The position numbers and the translations under genes were made by a program. DNA of 64,000 bases, from positions 1 to 64,000 of the forward strand of contig JAURZM010000033.1 of the NCBI GenBank assembly GCA_030653385.1. The letters run 5' to 3'. Source of the stretch: Rubrivivax sp. (GTDB taxonomy: Bacteria > Pseudomonadota > Gammaproteobacteria > Burkholderiales > Burkholderiaceae_C). The notes beneath the pieces were generated by a model. That model did no database searches and was not told where the DNA came from. It saw nothing but the letters and a program-made list of their open reading frames with translations. Positions 9,285 to 18,134 of this stretch are shown one piece after another. Numbering within the stretch: position 1 is the first letter of the stretch; every line of letters begins with the position of its first letter.

Positions 9285-10700
9285 TCATGGATTGGCCAGC
9301 AGACGCCCCACGCTGTCGGCCAGCGCACCGGTGACACGGGCGCGCGCCAGTTCGGCCTGCAGCAATTGCAGGTCGGGCCGGGCTTCTTCAGCGCGCCCGG
9401 CATGGTGCAGCAGCAGGCCTTGCAGCAGGCGCCACTGGTTCATCGATGCAGGCTCTTGCTGGTCGCGCGGAAACAGCCACAGGAAGGTCTGCAGACCGTT
9501 GTCGGGCGGCAGCGCTTCGAGCAGGCGGCGCGCACGGTCGGGCCGGAAGGCGGGTGCGTACAGGTAAGACCAGATGCGCTGCTTGCGCGACGCTTCCAGC
9601 GGCTCCTTGCCCTGGCGCATCTGGTCCAGCACCCGCAGCGCCTCGGTGGCCAGGCGGTCGTTGGTGAGCATCGTGCCCAGCTGCAGGCTGCGCACGAAGG
9701 GAAGGTCGCGCTGGCTCTTCAAGGCGTTGTCGAACAGCAGCAGCGCCTGCGCCGGCCGCAGCGGTGGCTTGGACAGCAGCCAGTGCGCCCACATCGCGTT
9801 GGCATAGACGTTGTCGGCATCGTCCAGCAGGGCTTGCCGGTAGTGCGGCGAGGGGTCGATGGACGGGCTGCGCCCGTCGCGCCAGACCAGATAGTCGGCC
9901 CAGCCCAGGTGGGCGCGCAGGTCGGCCGCACGTGGGCCGCCTTGACTGGCGGTCAGCGCCTGCAGCAGCACCGGGCGCAGCGGCGCGGTGAGCTGCGCGA
10001 AGGTGGTTTCGCCTTCGGTGACACGCGCCGCACGCAACCAGGCCATGGCGCAGTCCTGCAGCGCGGTCAGTGCCGCCGGCGGTGCGGCGGCGCGTTTGGC
10101 CAGTGCATCCAGCAGCCCGAAGCCGTCGGCATGGCTGCCCTGGCTGCACAGCTGCACGGCACGTAAGGACTCGGCGGCGAGCTGCTGGCGTTCGGCCTCG
10201 AGCGCTTGTTGCCGTTGCCAGTTGCCCCAGCCCAGCCAGGCGGCCACGCCCAGCGTCAGCACCACCAGGGCCCCGACCGCCGTGCGCCGCAGTTGCTGGA
10301 CAGGCGGCTGCGAAAGCCGCGCCACCGCCGCCAGCGTTTCGGCCACCGGCTCGCCGCGCGGCTCGAGCAGGGTCACGGCCAGCAGGTACGGCGGGATGTC
10401 GCCCCGTGGCGTGGGCGCCACCAGCACCGGCAGCACACGGCCGGCCGGGCGCGGCCAATTCGATTCGGCCTGCCCCAGTTCGGCCAGCGTGTAGTTGCCG
10501 GCGGCCACCGACTCGGGCGAAACGAAAAAGATGAACAGCTCGGACGCCGCCAGCGCGTCGCGGATGGGCTGATGGAAAGCATCACCCGCGGCCAGGTCGT
10601 CGCGGTCGAAAAAGACCTCGTGCTGTTCGGCTTCCAGTGCCAGCTTCAGCCGCAGCGCCAGCTCGCGCCGCGCCGAAGGGTAGGACAGGAAGATCTTCAT
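9285..10700 (-). CDS. TIR-domain membrane protein with helical repeat C terminus
   Basis: A 471-residue protein with an N-terminal TIR domain (residues 1-115: KIFLSYPSARRELA, then FFDRDDLAAGDAF, then FIFFVSPES), one transmembrane helix (about 141-158) with a short coiled coil after it, and a C-terminal Ala/Leu-rich helical region resembling TPR repeats (about 185-465). Bacterial TIR domains are often NAD-cleaving; Glu74 in YTLAEL sits where the catalytic Glu is found, although the usual Trp-Cys before it is Tyr-Thr. The cytosolic TIR and the side of the helical part are inferred. It is the last gene of a tight leftward run (12-base gap to DUF2905). Function unknown. Confidence 0.85.
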   Translation of the reverse strand: MKIFLSYPSARRELALRLKLALEAEQHEVFFDRDDLAAGDAFHQPIRDALAASELFIFFVSPESVAAGNYTLAELGQAESNWPRPAGRVLPVLVAPTPRGDIPPYLLAVTLLEPRGEPVAETLAAVARLSQPPVQQLRRTAVGALVVLTLGVAAWLGWGNWQRQQALEAERQQLAAESLRAVQLCSQGSHADGFGLLDALAKRAAAPPAALTALQDCAMAWLRAARVTEGETTFAQLTAPLRPVLLQALTASQGGPRAADLRAHLGWADYLVWRDGRSPSIDPSPHYRQALLDDADNVYANAMWAHWLLSKPPLRPAQALLLFDNALKSQRDLPFVRSLQLGTMLTNDRLATEALRVLDQMRQGKEPLEASRKQRIWSYLYAPAFRPDRARRLLEALPPDNGLQTFLWLFPRDQQEPASMNQWRLLQGLLLHHAGRAEEARPDLQLLQAELARARVTGALADSVGRLLANP

Positions 10701-10712
10701 GTGACGCGCAGT

Positions 10713-10904
10713 CTAGAAGAGCAGACCGATCAGCATCGCCAGCACCGACAGCACCACGCTGCTGGCCAACGGCACATGCCAGTCACGCCCCCGCGCATGG
10801 AAGCTGAAGTCGCCGGGCAGGCGGCCAAGGCCGATCTTGCGCATCCAGCCCTGCAGGCCGTTGAAGACCAGGCAGGCGAGCAGGAAGACGATCAACCAGC
10901 GCAT
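10713..10904 (-). CDS. DUF2905 family small membrane protein
   Basis: A 63-residue membrane protein with a hydrophobic N terminus (WLIVFLLACLVFNG), the DUF2905 hallmark KIGLGRLPGDFSF in the middle, and a second hydrophobic segment (ASSVVLSVLAMLIGLLF) ending the protein. Members are widespread two-helix proteins of unknown function. It lies 13 bases after the SIS-domain gene and 12 bases before the TIR-domain gene, all leftward, so the three are almost certainly on one transcript. Confidence 0.88.
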   Translation of the reverse strand: MRWLIVFLLACLVFNGLQGWMRKIGLGRLPGDFSFHARGRDWHVPLASSVVLSVLAMLIGLLF

Positions 10905-10917
10905 CGTCGGGCCGCCG

Positions 10918-11961
10918 TCATCGTGTGCGTGTCACTTTGGACAGGTGCGGCGGCACGTCGGGGTCGCGGCCACGCAGACGGGCCAGCGCTTCGACCATCG
11001 GGTAGAAGGACTGCACCGCGGTGATGGGGTCCAGGTCTTCGTGACCGGCCGGGGCCAGCGGCAGGTCGGCGCCGGGTGTGCCCAGCGGCGCGGCCAGCAG
11101 CACGTGGGCACCACGTTCGCGCATGTCGCGCGCCAGTTCCAGCAGGCCGGCTTGCGCCGCGCCGCGTGGCGCCAGGATCAACATCGGGTAACCCTCGTGC
11201 ACCAGCGCCATCGGTCCGTGGCGGAACTCGGCGCCTGAAAAAGCCTCGGCCTGGATGCCGCAGGTTTCCTTGAACTTGAGTGCCGCCTCCATGGCCACCG
11301 CCAGGCCCAAGCCGCGGCTGACCACCACCAGGCGTTCGGCCTTTTCCAGCACAGGGAGCGCCGCGCTCCAGTCGCAGCGGGTGGCCAGCGTCAGCGCATC
11401 GGGCAGGGCCGACAAGGCGGCGATCAGCGGCTTGTCGTGCTGCCAGTGCGCCACCACCCGCGCGCCGGCCACCAGTTGGGCGATGTAACTCTTGGTGGCG
11501 GCCACGCTGCGTTCGGGCCCGGCGTGCAGCGGCAGCACCCAGGCGCTGGCTTGCGCCAGCGGCGACGCGGCGTCGTTCACCACGGCCAGCGTGCGTGCGC
11601 CGCGTTCGCGGAAGGTCTGTGTGGGCATCACCAGGTCGGGACTCTGGCCACTTTGCGAAAAGGCCAGTGACAAGAGGCCCTCGCAATTCAAACGACTGGG
11701 GTGCAAGGTCACCAGCGACATCGGCAGCGACGTCACCAGGCGGCCCAGCCTGGCCATCGCCAGGTAGGCCAGGTAATGCGCGGCGTGGTCGCTGCTGCCA
11801 CGGGCCAGCGTCAGCACCGACGTGGGTGGATGCGCATTCAGGTCGTGCGCCAGCGCGGCCAGCGTGTCGGTGTCGCTGGCCAGTTGCAGGGCCACGGCGG
11901 CGGGTGCCTGCAGGGTTTCGGCGTGCATCAGCGAAACAGGTGGCGGCAAAGACGTGTTCAT
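10918..11961 (-). CDS. SIS-domain sugar-phosphate protein (GlmS/NagB-II-like)
   Basis: A 347-residue protein with two sugar isomerase (SIS) domains. The first has TLARGSSDHAAHYL and FSQSGQSPDLV; the second has SRGLGLAVAMEAALKFKE and the GlmS-like FSGAEFRHGPMAL. It lacks the glutaminase domain of GlmS, so it may be a glucosamine-6-phosphate deaminase of the NagB-II type or a related ketose/aldose isomerase; the substrate cannot be told from sequence alone. ATG at 11961 is used; an in-frame GTG at 11979 overlaps the stop of the upstream methyltransferase by 4 bases. The partial gene at the window end may encode NagA, its natural partner, but far away. Confidence 0.87.
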   Translation of the reverse strand: MNTSLPPPVSLMHAETLQAPAAVALQLASDTDTLAALAHDLNAHPPTSVLTLARGSSDHAAHYLAYLAMARLGRLVTSLPMSLVTLHPSRLNCEGLLSLAFSQSGQSPDLVMPTQTFRERGARTLAVVNDAASPLAQASAWVLPLHAGPERSVAATKSYIAQLVAGARVVAHWQHDKPLIAALSALPDALTLATRCDWSAALPVLEKAERLVVVSRGLGLAVAMEAALKFKETCGIQAEAFSGAEFRHGPMALVHEGYPMLILAPRGAAQAGLLELARDMRERGAHVLLAAPLGTPGADLPLAPAGHEDLDPITAVQSFYPMVEALARLRGRDPDVPPHLSKVTRTR

Positions 11962-11975
11962 CAGCCCCAAGTCTT

Positions 11976-13085
11976 TCACAGCGTGTGCATGCGGTCACCC
12001 GCCACGAAACCCAGCCAGTCGCGGCCCGGCTCCAGGCTCACGCCACGGCCCACGGCCAGCACCTTGAACAGTTCGCCCATCTCGTGTTCGGTGATGAGCT
12101 TCTGCGCGTGGGCCACGGTGCGCAGGTCGGCACCCTGCAAGAGTTCGGTGATGCCGCAGTTCAGCAGGAAACGCGCTTGTGAGGTGTAGCCCAGCACGTC
12201 CAGACCCGCGTCCTGCGCGGCCAGCGCCACGCCGGTGAAATTGACATGCGCGGTGATGTCCTTCTGCCCCGGGCTTTGCAGCGGGTCGGTGTCGGACCGG
12301 TGGGCCTGGTGGCACATCAACGTGCCGCCGCTGCGCTGCGGGTGGTAGTACTCGGCTTCGGGGAAACCGTAGTCGATGAAAAGCGCCACGCCGCGCGTGA
12401 GGCGGTCAGCCAGCGTGCGGATGAAGGCTTCGGCCTGCGGGTGAACTTCGGTCACCGTGCCGGGCACGAAGGGGCCCGACAGCGGCGGCCGCAGATCGGT
12501 CGGGCGGTCGGCCCAGGCCAGGGTGTCGCTGACCGCTGCAACGCCACGTTCGAACCAGTGTGTGCCGTCCCAGTGCAGCAACTGCACAGGCATCGCGTCG
12601 AGCACCTCGTTGCCCACCACCACGCCGTGCATCTGATCGGGCAAGGTGTCCAGCCAGCGCACACGGTCGCCCCAGGCGGACAGCGCCCGCGCCTGGCGTT
12701 CGCGCAGCGTGCCGGACAGGTCGACGATGCTGTATTGCCGCACACGCGGCCCCAGCGCATCCAGCAGTTGTGATGCCAGCGCACCCGAGCCGGCGCCGAA
12801 CTCGAACACCTCGTCGGCCTGCGCCGCGTCCAGGGCCTGCGTCACCTGCCGCGCCAGCGTGCGGCCGAACAGCGGCGACAGTTCTGGCGCGGTGACGAAG
12901 TCGCTGCCCGACGCCGGCAGCAGGCCGAACAGGCGCTGGCCGCTGGCGTAGTAACCCAGGCCGGGTTCGTAGAGCACCAGGGACATGTAACGGTCGAAGG
13001 GCAACCAGCCACCTGCCTGGTCAATGGCCGCAAACACGCGCTGCTGCAGTCGCGCCGATAAACTCACTGCCCCGGTGGAAGCCAT
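11976..13085 (-). CDS. MidA-like SAM-dependent methyltransferase (COG1565)
   Basis: A 369-residue class I methyltransferase of the MidA/NDUFAF7 family. The N-terminal YMSLVLYEPGLGYYASG and SDFVTAPELSPLFG stretches and the glycine-rich SAM loop VFEFGAGSGALA are diagnostic; GNEVLDAMPV follows. NDUFAF7 methylates an arginine of a complex I subunit in mitochondria; the bacterial substrate is less certain. The start is uncertain: ATG at 13085 is used, with in-frame ATGs at 13094 and 13106. It heads the leftward run MidA, SIS, DUF2905, TIR and is divergent from an SDR gene only 19 bases away. Confidence 0.88.
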   Translation of the reverse strand: MASTGAVSLSARLQQRVFAAIDQAGGWLPFDRYMSLVLYEPGLGYYASGQRLFGLLPASGSDFVTAPELSPLFGRTLARQVTQALDAAQADEVFEFGAGSGALASQLLDALGPRVRQYSIVDLSGTLRERQARALSAWGDRVRWLDTLPDQMHGVVVGNEVLDAMPVQLLHWDGTHWFERGVAAVSDTLAWADRPTDLRPPLSGPFVPGTVTEVHPQAEAFIRTLADRLTRGVALFIDYGFPEAEYYHPQRSGGTLMCHQAHRSDTDPLQSPGQKDITAHVNFTGVALAAQDAGLDVLGYTSQARFLLNCGITELLQGADLRTVAHAQKLITEHEMGELFKVLAVGRGVSLEPGRDWLGFVAGDRMHTL

Positions 13086-13104
13086 CGGCCGCATTGTAGG
13101 AACC

Positions 13105-13902
13105 ATGCCCTCTCCCACCTCCTTGCCCTTGTCTCAGCAGCCCGTGGCCCTGGTCACCGGCGCCGCGCAGCGCATCGGGCGCGAGATCGCGCTCGATCTG
13201 GCAGCCCACGGCTGGCAGGTGGCGGTGCATTACCGCAGCTCGGCGGCGGCCGCAGCACAGACCGTGGTTGCGGTGCACGAAGCCGGCGGCCAGGCGATGG
13301 CTTTCGCGGCCGACCTGGCGGTGGAAAGTGAATGCGAAGCGCTGGTGCCGGCGGTGGTGCAGGGCCTGGGCCGCATCGACGCGGTGATCAACAACGCCTC
13401 GCTCTTCGAACACGACGACGTCGCCAGCTTCGGTTTTGCCGCGATGGACCGCGCCTGGCGTGCCAACACCGCACCGGCCATCGTGCTGGCGCGCGCGCTG
13501 CACCGCGCCGGTGGTGGTGTGGTGGTCAACATCCTGGACCAGAAGCTCTGGAACCCCAACCCCGACCACCTGAGCTACACACTGAGCAAAGCCGCGCTCG
13601 AAGCCGCCAACACGCTGCTGGCCCAGGCGCTGGCACCATCGGTGCGGGTGTGTGGCGTGGCCCCCGGTGTGACGCTGCACTCGGGCGACATGAACGACAG
13701 CGAGTTTGCCGCCTCGCACCGCATGACCCCGCTGCAGCGCAGCAGCACGCCGCTGGACGTGGCACGTGCCGTGCGCTTCCTGCTCGAATCCCCCGCCATC
13801 ACCGGCACCACCTTGCTGGTGGACGGCGGCCAACACCTGCAAGCCCAAGCCCGCGACGTGATGTTCATCGCCCGGGCCGCTGCCGACACGAAAGCCCCCT
13901 GA
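13105..13902 (+). CDS. Short-chain dehydrogenase, probable pteridine reductase (FolM-like)
   Basis: A 265-residue cytosolic SDR with the cofactor loop [13 protein letters not shown], the NNAS motif, and a SYTLSK catalytic Tyr-Lys pair. [10 protein letters not shown] and a downstream [11 protein letters not shown] resemble FolM/PTR1 pteridine reductases, which reduce dihydropterins. The neighbour supports this: folB, for dihydroneopterin aldolase, overlaps its stop codon by one base (TGATG). A role in tetrahydromonapterin or folate metabolism is therefore likely but inferred. ATG at 13105 is used since the upstream in-frame extension runs into the divergent MidA gene. Confidence 0.87.
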   Translation: MPSPTSLPLSQQPVALVTGAAQRIGREIALDLAAHGWQVAVHYRSSAAAAAQTVVAVHEAGGQAMAFAADLAVESECEALVPAVVQGLGRIDAVINNASLFEHDDVASFGFAAMDRAWRANTAPAIVLARALHRAGGGVVVNILDQKLWNPNPDHLSYTLSKAALEAANTLLAQALAPSVRVCGVAPGVTLHSGDMNDSEFAASHRMTPLQRSSTPLDVARAVRFLLESPAITGTTLLVDGGQHLQAQARDVMFIARAAADTKAP

Positions 13903-14297
13903 TGCAAAGCCTGCTGAACCACCCGCAACTGATGGACTGCCGACGTCTCTTCCTGCGCGACTACGAGGTCTGGATCAACATCGGCGTGCACGACTTCGAA
14001 AAGAAGGGCGAGCAGCGCGTGAAGATCAACGTCGACCTGTACGTTCCGCTGGCGCTGTCCACGCCGGTCGACGACAAACTGGAAGAGGTGCTGGACTACG
14101 ACTTCATCCGCCGCGAGATCATGGCCCGTGTGGCGCAGGGCCACGTGCACCTGCAGGAAACGCTGGCCGACGACGTGCTGGCGCGCATGCTGGCGCACCC
14201 CAAGGTGCGCGCCGCGCTGGTGAGCACCGAAAAGCCCGACGTGTACCCCGACTGCGATGCGGTCGGCTGCGAAGTTTTCGGCTTGAAGGAAGCCTGA
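13902..14297 (+). CDS. folB: Dihydroneopterin aldolase
   Basis: This 131-residue protein has the FolB fold: [25 protein letters not shown] gives the substrate-binding N-terminal strands (shown in part here), followed by [14 protein letters not shown] and the catalytic Glu region [10 protein letters not shown]. The reaction converts 7,8-dihydroneopterin to 6-hydroxymethyl-dihydropterin and glycolaldehyde in folate synthesis. The C-terminal [19 protein letters not shown] agrees with the family's Lys-Pro loop. The start codon overlaps the SDR stop (TGATG), implying coupling, and ttcA follows after 2 bases. Confidence 0.92.
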   Translation: MQSLLNHPQLMDCRRLFLRDYEVWINIGVHDFEKKGEQRVKINVDLYVPLALSTPVDDKLEEVLDYDFIRREIMARVAQGHVHLQETLADDVLARMLAHPKVRAALVSTEKPDVYPDCDAVGCEVFGLKEA

Positions 14298-14299
14298 GC

Positions 14300-15217
14300 A
14301 TGAATGCCCCCGCCGATGCCGCCGCCGTCAAGAAAGCGGCCTTCGAAGCCAACAAGCTGAGCAAGAAGCTGCACCGCCAGGTGGGCCAGGCCATCGGCGA
14401 CTTCAACATGATCGAAGCCGGCGACAAGGTCATGGTCTGCCTGAGTGGTGGCAAGGACAGCTACGCGATGCTGGACATCCTGCTGAACCTGCGCGAGCGC
14501 GCGCCGATCGACTTCGAGCTCATCGCCGTCAACCTGGACCAGAAACAACCCGGCTTTCCGGCCCACGTGCTGCCCGACTACCTGACAAGCCGCGGCGTGC
14601 CCTTCCGCATCGAAGCGCAGGACACCTACTCCATCGTCAAGAAGCTGGTGCCCGAAGGCAAGACAATGTGCAGCCTGTGTTCGCGCTTGCGACGCGGCAT
14701 CCTGTACCGCGTGGCCGGTGAACTGGGTGCGACCAAGATCGCGCTCGGCCACCACCGCGACGACATGGTCGTGACGCTCCTGATGAACATGTTCTTCGGC
14801 AGCCGCATGAAGGGCATGCCGCCCAAGCTGGTCAGCGACGACGGCAAGAACGTGGTCATCCGGCCGCTGGCCTACGTGGCAGAGACCGACCTGGAACGTT
14901 GGGCAGAGCACAGACGGTTCCCGATCATTCCGTGCACGCTGTGTGGCAGCCAGACCACGCTGCAGCGGGTGCAGGTGAAAAAGATGATCCGCGAATGGGA
15001 CCGCCAGTACCCGGGCCGCATCGACAACATGTTCACCGCCATGGGCAACATCGTGCCCAGCCACATGATGGACCGGAACCTGTTCCCCTTCAACACGCTC
15101 CAAGCCACGGGCGTGGTGCCCGCCGAAGGTGACCTCGCCTTCGATGAAGAACCCTGTGCGCCACCGCCGGCCACGGTGCAACTGCACCGCCCGACTGCCA
15201 CCGAGCTGGAGGACTGA
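14300..15217 (+). CDS. ttcA: tRNA 2-thiocytidine synthetase TtcA
   Basis: A 305-residue enzyme that thiolates cytidine 32 of certain tRNAs, using ATP and an iron-sulfur cluster. The PP-loop SGGKDS (about residues 50-55) binds ATP; the cluster Cys pairs are [10 protein letters not shown] and [23 protein letters not shown] is also family-typical. The gene starts 2 bases after folB and is followed 3 bases later by a lipoprotein gene, so the SDR-folB-ttcA-lipoprotein set reads as one operon. Confidence 0.97.
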   Translation: MNAPADAAAVKKAAFEANKLSKKLHRQVGQAIGDFNMIEAGDKVMVCLSGGKDSYAMLDILLNLRERAPIDFELIAVNLDQKQPGFPAHVLPDYLTSRGVPFRIEAQDTYSIVKKLVPEGKTMCSLCSRLRRGILYRVAGELGATKIALGHHRDDMVVTLLMNMFFGSRMKGMPPKLVSDDGKNVVIRPLAYVAETDLERWAEHRRFPIIPCTLCGSQTTLQRVQVKKMIREWDRQYPGRIDNMFTAMGNIVPSHMMDRNLFPFNTLQATGVVPAEGDLAFDEEPCAPPPATVQLHRPTATELED

Positions 15218-15220
15218 AGC

Positions 15221-15817
15221 ATGAAAACCGCCCTTGCCTGCCTGCTGGCCGCCACCGTGGCACTGAGCGGCTGCGCCGCGCTGAACAGCGTCAGCAGCGA
15301 TGTGTCCAGCTTCGGCGAATGGCCGGCCGACCGCAAGGCCGGCAGCTACGCCTTCGAACGCCTGCCCTCGCAACAGGCCAACGCCGGCACCACCGAAGCG
15401 CTGGAAGCCGCCGCCGCCGGCGCCTTGAAAAAAGCCGGCTTCACCGTGGTGGCCAGCGGTCAGCAACCCGATGTGCTGGTGCAGGTGGGTGCCCGTGTGG
15501 GCCGGGCCGACCAACAGCCCTGGGCCGACCCGATCTGGTGGCGCGGCGGGTTTGGCTACTACCGCCACGGCCCCTGGGGCGGACCGCGCTGGGGCATGGG
15601 CCTGCACTTCGACGCAGCACGGTACGAACGCGAAGTGGCGGTGCTGATCCGCGACCGCGCCAGCGGCAAGCCGCTGTTCGAGGCCCGTGCCAGCAACGAA
15701 GGCAATTCGTCCACCGCCGGCAGCGCCACCTTGGCGGCCATGTTCGAAGCGGCGCTGATGGACTTTCCCCGCCTGGGCATGAACCCGCGCCGGGTGGTGG
15801 TGCAGCTGCCGTCGTGA
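15221..15817 (+). CDS. DUF4136 outer-membrane lipoprotein
   Basis: A 198-residue predicted lipoprotein: the signal peptide MKTALACLLAATVALSGC ends in the lipobox LSGC, so the mature protein begins at Cys18. The remainder fits DUF4136: SYAFERLPSQQ, ALKKAGF and a Gly/Trp/Tyr-rich centre (residues 105-130), then the basic strand AVLIRDRASGKPLFEARAS. The residue after the lipid Cys is Ala, which favours outer-membrane sorting. Function is unknown. It follows ttcA after 3 bases and converges on the DUF6279 gene. Confidence 0.87.
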   Translation: MKTALACLLAATVALSGCAALNSVSSDVSSFGEWPADRKAGSYAFERLPSQQANAGTTEALEAAAAGALKKAGFTVVASGQQPDVLVQVGARVGRADQQPWADPIWWRGGFGYYRHGPWGGPRWGMGLHFDAARYEREVAVLIRDRASGKPLFEARASNEGNSSTAGSATLAAMFEAALMDFPRLGMNPRRVVVQLPS

Positions 15818-15840
15818 CGGCCCGGTAGCCGGCGGCCCGC

Positions 15841-16716
15841 TCAGCCGCCCGGCGCCACGAGCGTGCGCAGGTCTTCTTCCCAGCCCCGCAAGTTGTCGCG
15901 CGCCTGCAGCCGCTGAGCCGGCGTGGTGCTGTTGTGGATCTGCGCGGCCAGCGCGCAGTTGTAGATCCGCAGCTTGGCCTGGTAAGCCCGGTAGTCCGGG
16001 TTCGGTGAAACTTCCGTGCGTTGCACCAGGGCCTTCAGCGCACCGATGCGCTGCTCGCGGTCTGCCTTGTCGGCCACCAGCTGCCGCAGCGTCTGCAGCG
16101 TGTCGCGCTGGCGGCGTTGCCGCTCGGCCAGCCAGAGTTCGGGGTTGAAGGGCGAGGCGGTCACACCGCTGCTGATCACACGCCGTTGAGTGTCGGCCAG
16201 CGTGCCGTAGATGCGTTCGGCCCGCTCGACGGTGCGCTTGATCGACTCCTGCAGACGCAGGGCCGCGTCGGGCTGCAGGAATTCGTCGCGCATCTCGTCG
16301 TTGGCCTTCAGGTAGCGTTGTTCGAGGTGCTTGAACTGCGCTTCGCCCAGACCCGGCACATGACCCGAAAAGTCGGCGATGGCACGTGCCAGCGAGGGTT
16401 CGAACAGCTCGCGGATGCGGTCCTGCCACTGGCAGGTCTGCTCGGGCGTGGTGGGCTCCACCACCCGCTGCCCCGCTGCAGCCAGCAAGGCGGTGGTGGG
16501 CCCGATCTGCGTGCCGCGGTGCCAGTCGAACCAGCGGTCGATGGCTTGCTTGACCTGCGGCGCCTGCTCGCGGCTGAAGTCGAAGTAGCCGTCCAGCCAC
16601 CACCACGACAGCTGCGAGCCGTTGGCATAAGCCAGTCGCAACGCACTGCAGCCGGTCAGCAAAGGGCCCGACAGCAGCAACACGAGCCCGATAATGAGTG
16701 TTTTGATCCGAGACAT
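15841..16716 (-). CDS. DUF6279 family lipoprotein
   Basis: A 291-residue predicted lipoprotein with signal peptide [20 protein letters not shown] and lipobox LTGC. The mature part is almost all helical; family-like features are [17 protein letters not shown] near the start and a conserved WFDWHR. Function is unknown. ATG at 16716 is chosen (16722 also possible). The start lies only 4 bases from the glmU start on the opposite strand, so the promoter and ribosome binding site of each gene must lie inside the other's coding sequence. Confidence 0.85.
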   Translation of the reverse strand: MSRIKTLIIGLVLLLSGPLLTGCSALRLAYANGSQLSWWWLDGYFDFSREQAPQVKQAIDRWFDWHRGTQIGPTTALLAAAGQRVVEPTTPEQTCQWQDRIRELFEPSLARAIADFSGHVPGLGEAQFKHLEQRYLKANDEMRDEFLQPDAALRLQESIKRTVERAERIYGTLADTQRRVISSGVTASPFNPELWLAERQRRQRDTLQTLRQLVADKADREQRIGALKALVQRTEVSPNPDYRAYQAKLRIYNCALAAQIHNSTTPAQRLQARDNLRGWEEDLRTLVAPGG

Positions 16717-16720
16717 CTGC

Positions 16721-18100
16721 ATGGCACTCAACGTCGTGATCATGGCCGCGGGCAAGGGCACCCGCATGAAATCGGCCAACCCCAAGGTGCTGCACCGCTT
16801 GGCGGGTCGCAGCCTATTGCAGCATGTTCTGGATGCGGCCGCGCAGCTGGCGCAGGGTGACATTGCCAACCGCACGGTCGTCATCACCGGCCACGGTGCA
16901 GAAGCCGTCGAAGCGGCCTGTGCCGGCAGCGGCGCGGTGTTCGCGCGGCAGATGCCGCAGCTGGGCACCGGCCACGCCGTGCAGCAGGCGGTGCCGCAGC
17001 TGGACGATGCCCACAACACGACGCTGATCCTGAACGGCGACGTGCCGCTGATCCGTGCCGCCACCGCACAGGCACTGGTGCAGGCCTGTGGCGGCCGCCA
17101 GCTCGCGCTGCTGACCATTGAACTGGCCGACGCCACCGGCTACGGCCGCATCGTGCGCGAAGGTGACGGTGTGCGTGCGATCGTGGAACACAAGGACGCC
17201 AGCCCCGCGCAGCGCCAGATTCGCGAGGTCTACACCGGCATCATGGCCGCGCCCACGGCGCTGCTGAAGCGCTGGGTGATGGCGCTGAAAAACGACAACG
17301 CGCAGAAAGAGTTCTACCTGACCGACATCGTGGCCATGGCCGTGGCCGAGGGTGTGCCGGTGGTCACCGCACCGGCCGCCACCGACACCGAGGTGCTGGG
17401 CGTCAACAGCCCCGTGCAGCTGGCCGACCTGGAACGCCGCTTCCAGCGCCTGCAGGCCGATGCCCACCTGGAAAACGGCGTTCGCCTGGCCGATCCGGCA
17501 CGTTTCGACCAGCGCGGCACGCTGGTCTGCGGCAGCGACGTCGAGATCGACGTCAACTGCATCTTCGAAGGCCGTGTGCAAGTCGATGACGGCGCGCGCA
17601 TCGGCGCCAACTGCATCGTCCGCGACGCGCACATCGGCGCCGGTGCGGTCATCCACCCGTTCACGCACATCGAAGGCGCGACGGTCGGCGCGGGCTCGCT
17701 GGTGGGGCCGTTTGCGCGCCTGCGCCCCGGCGCCGAACTGGGCACCGAGGTGCACATCGGCAACTTCGTCGAAGTCAAGAACAGCACCCTGGCCGCCGGT
17801 GCCAAGGCCAACCACCTGGCCTACCTGGGTGACAGCACGGTGGGCGAGCGGGTGAACTTCGGCGCCGGCAGCATCACCGCCAACTACGACGGTGCGAACA
17901 AACACCGCACCGAAATCGGCAATGACGTGCACGTGGGCAGCAACTGCGTGCTGGTGGCGCCGGTGAAGCTGGGTGACGGCGCCACCATCGGCGGTGGCAG
18001 CACCATCGCCAAGGACGTGCCGGCCGGGCAGCTGACCGTGGCACGTGCACGGCAAGTCACCTTGCCCGGCTGGACACGCCCGAAAAAAGGCCCGCGCTGA
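16721..18100 (+). CDS. glmU: Bifunctional GlcN-1-P acetyltransferase / GlcNAc-1-P uridyltransferase
   Basis: GlmU makes UDP-GlcNAc, precursor of peptidoglycan and lipid A. The N-terminal uridyltransferase has [11 protein letters not shown] with the nucleotide-binding Gly and Arg, and LNGDVPLI with the metal Asp. From about residue 240 comes the left-handed beta-helix of hexapeptide repeats forming the acetyltransferase, with the active-site stretch [10 protein letters not shown] and [10 protein letters not shown]. Length 459 is standard. ATG at 16721 ([11 protein letters not shown]) matches the family; an ATG at 16694 is possible. No Shine-Dalgarno sequence is obvious. Confidence 0.97.
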   Translation: MALNVVIMAAGKGTRMKSANPKVLHRLAGRSLLQHVLDAAAQLAQGDIANRTVVITGHGAEAVEAACAGSGAVFARQMPQLGTGHAVQQAVPQLDDAHNTTLILNGDVPLIRAATAQALVQACGGRQLALLTIELADATGYGRIVREGDGVRAIVEHKDASPAQRQIREVYTGIMAAPTALLKRWVMALKNDNAQKEFYLTDIVAMAVAEGVPVVTAPAATDTEVLGVNSPVQLADLERRFQRLQADAHLENGVRLADPARFDQRGTLVCGSDVEIDVNCIFEGRVQVDDGARIGANCIVRDAHIGAGAVIHPFTHIEGATVGAGSLVGPFARLRPGAELGTEVHIGNFVEVKNSTLAAGAKANHLAYLGDSTVGERVNFGAGSITANYDGANKHRTEIGNDVHVGSNCVLVAPVKLGDGATIGGGSTIAKDVPAGQLTVARARQVTLPGWTRPKKGPR

Positions 18101-18117
18101 GCTTCGACCGCAACAGC

Positions 18118-18134
18118 GCCTGAGCCGCTCAGGC
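18118..18134. terminator. Hairpin between convergent glmU and GGDEF/EAL gene
   Basis: Six-base arms GCCTGA (18118-18123) and TCAGGC (18129-18134) flank a 5-base loop. The right arm contains the stop codon of the leftward GGDEF/EAL gene. There is no T-run on either side, so termination is possible but not demonstrated. Confidence 0.35.

Noticed and set aside
9285..10700. TIR gene considered as part of a known anti-phage defence island
   Set aside because: No nuclease, SIR2, STING, Thoeris ThsA or cyclase gene is adjacent; the neighbours are a methyltransferase, SIS, DUF2905 and cca, so a defence call is not supported by context.
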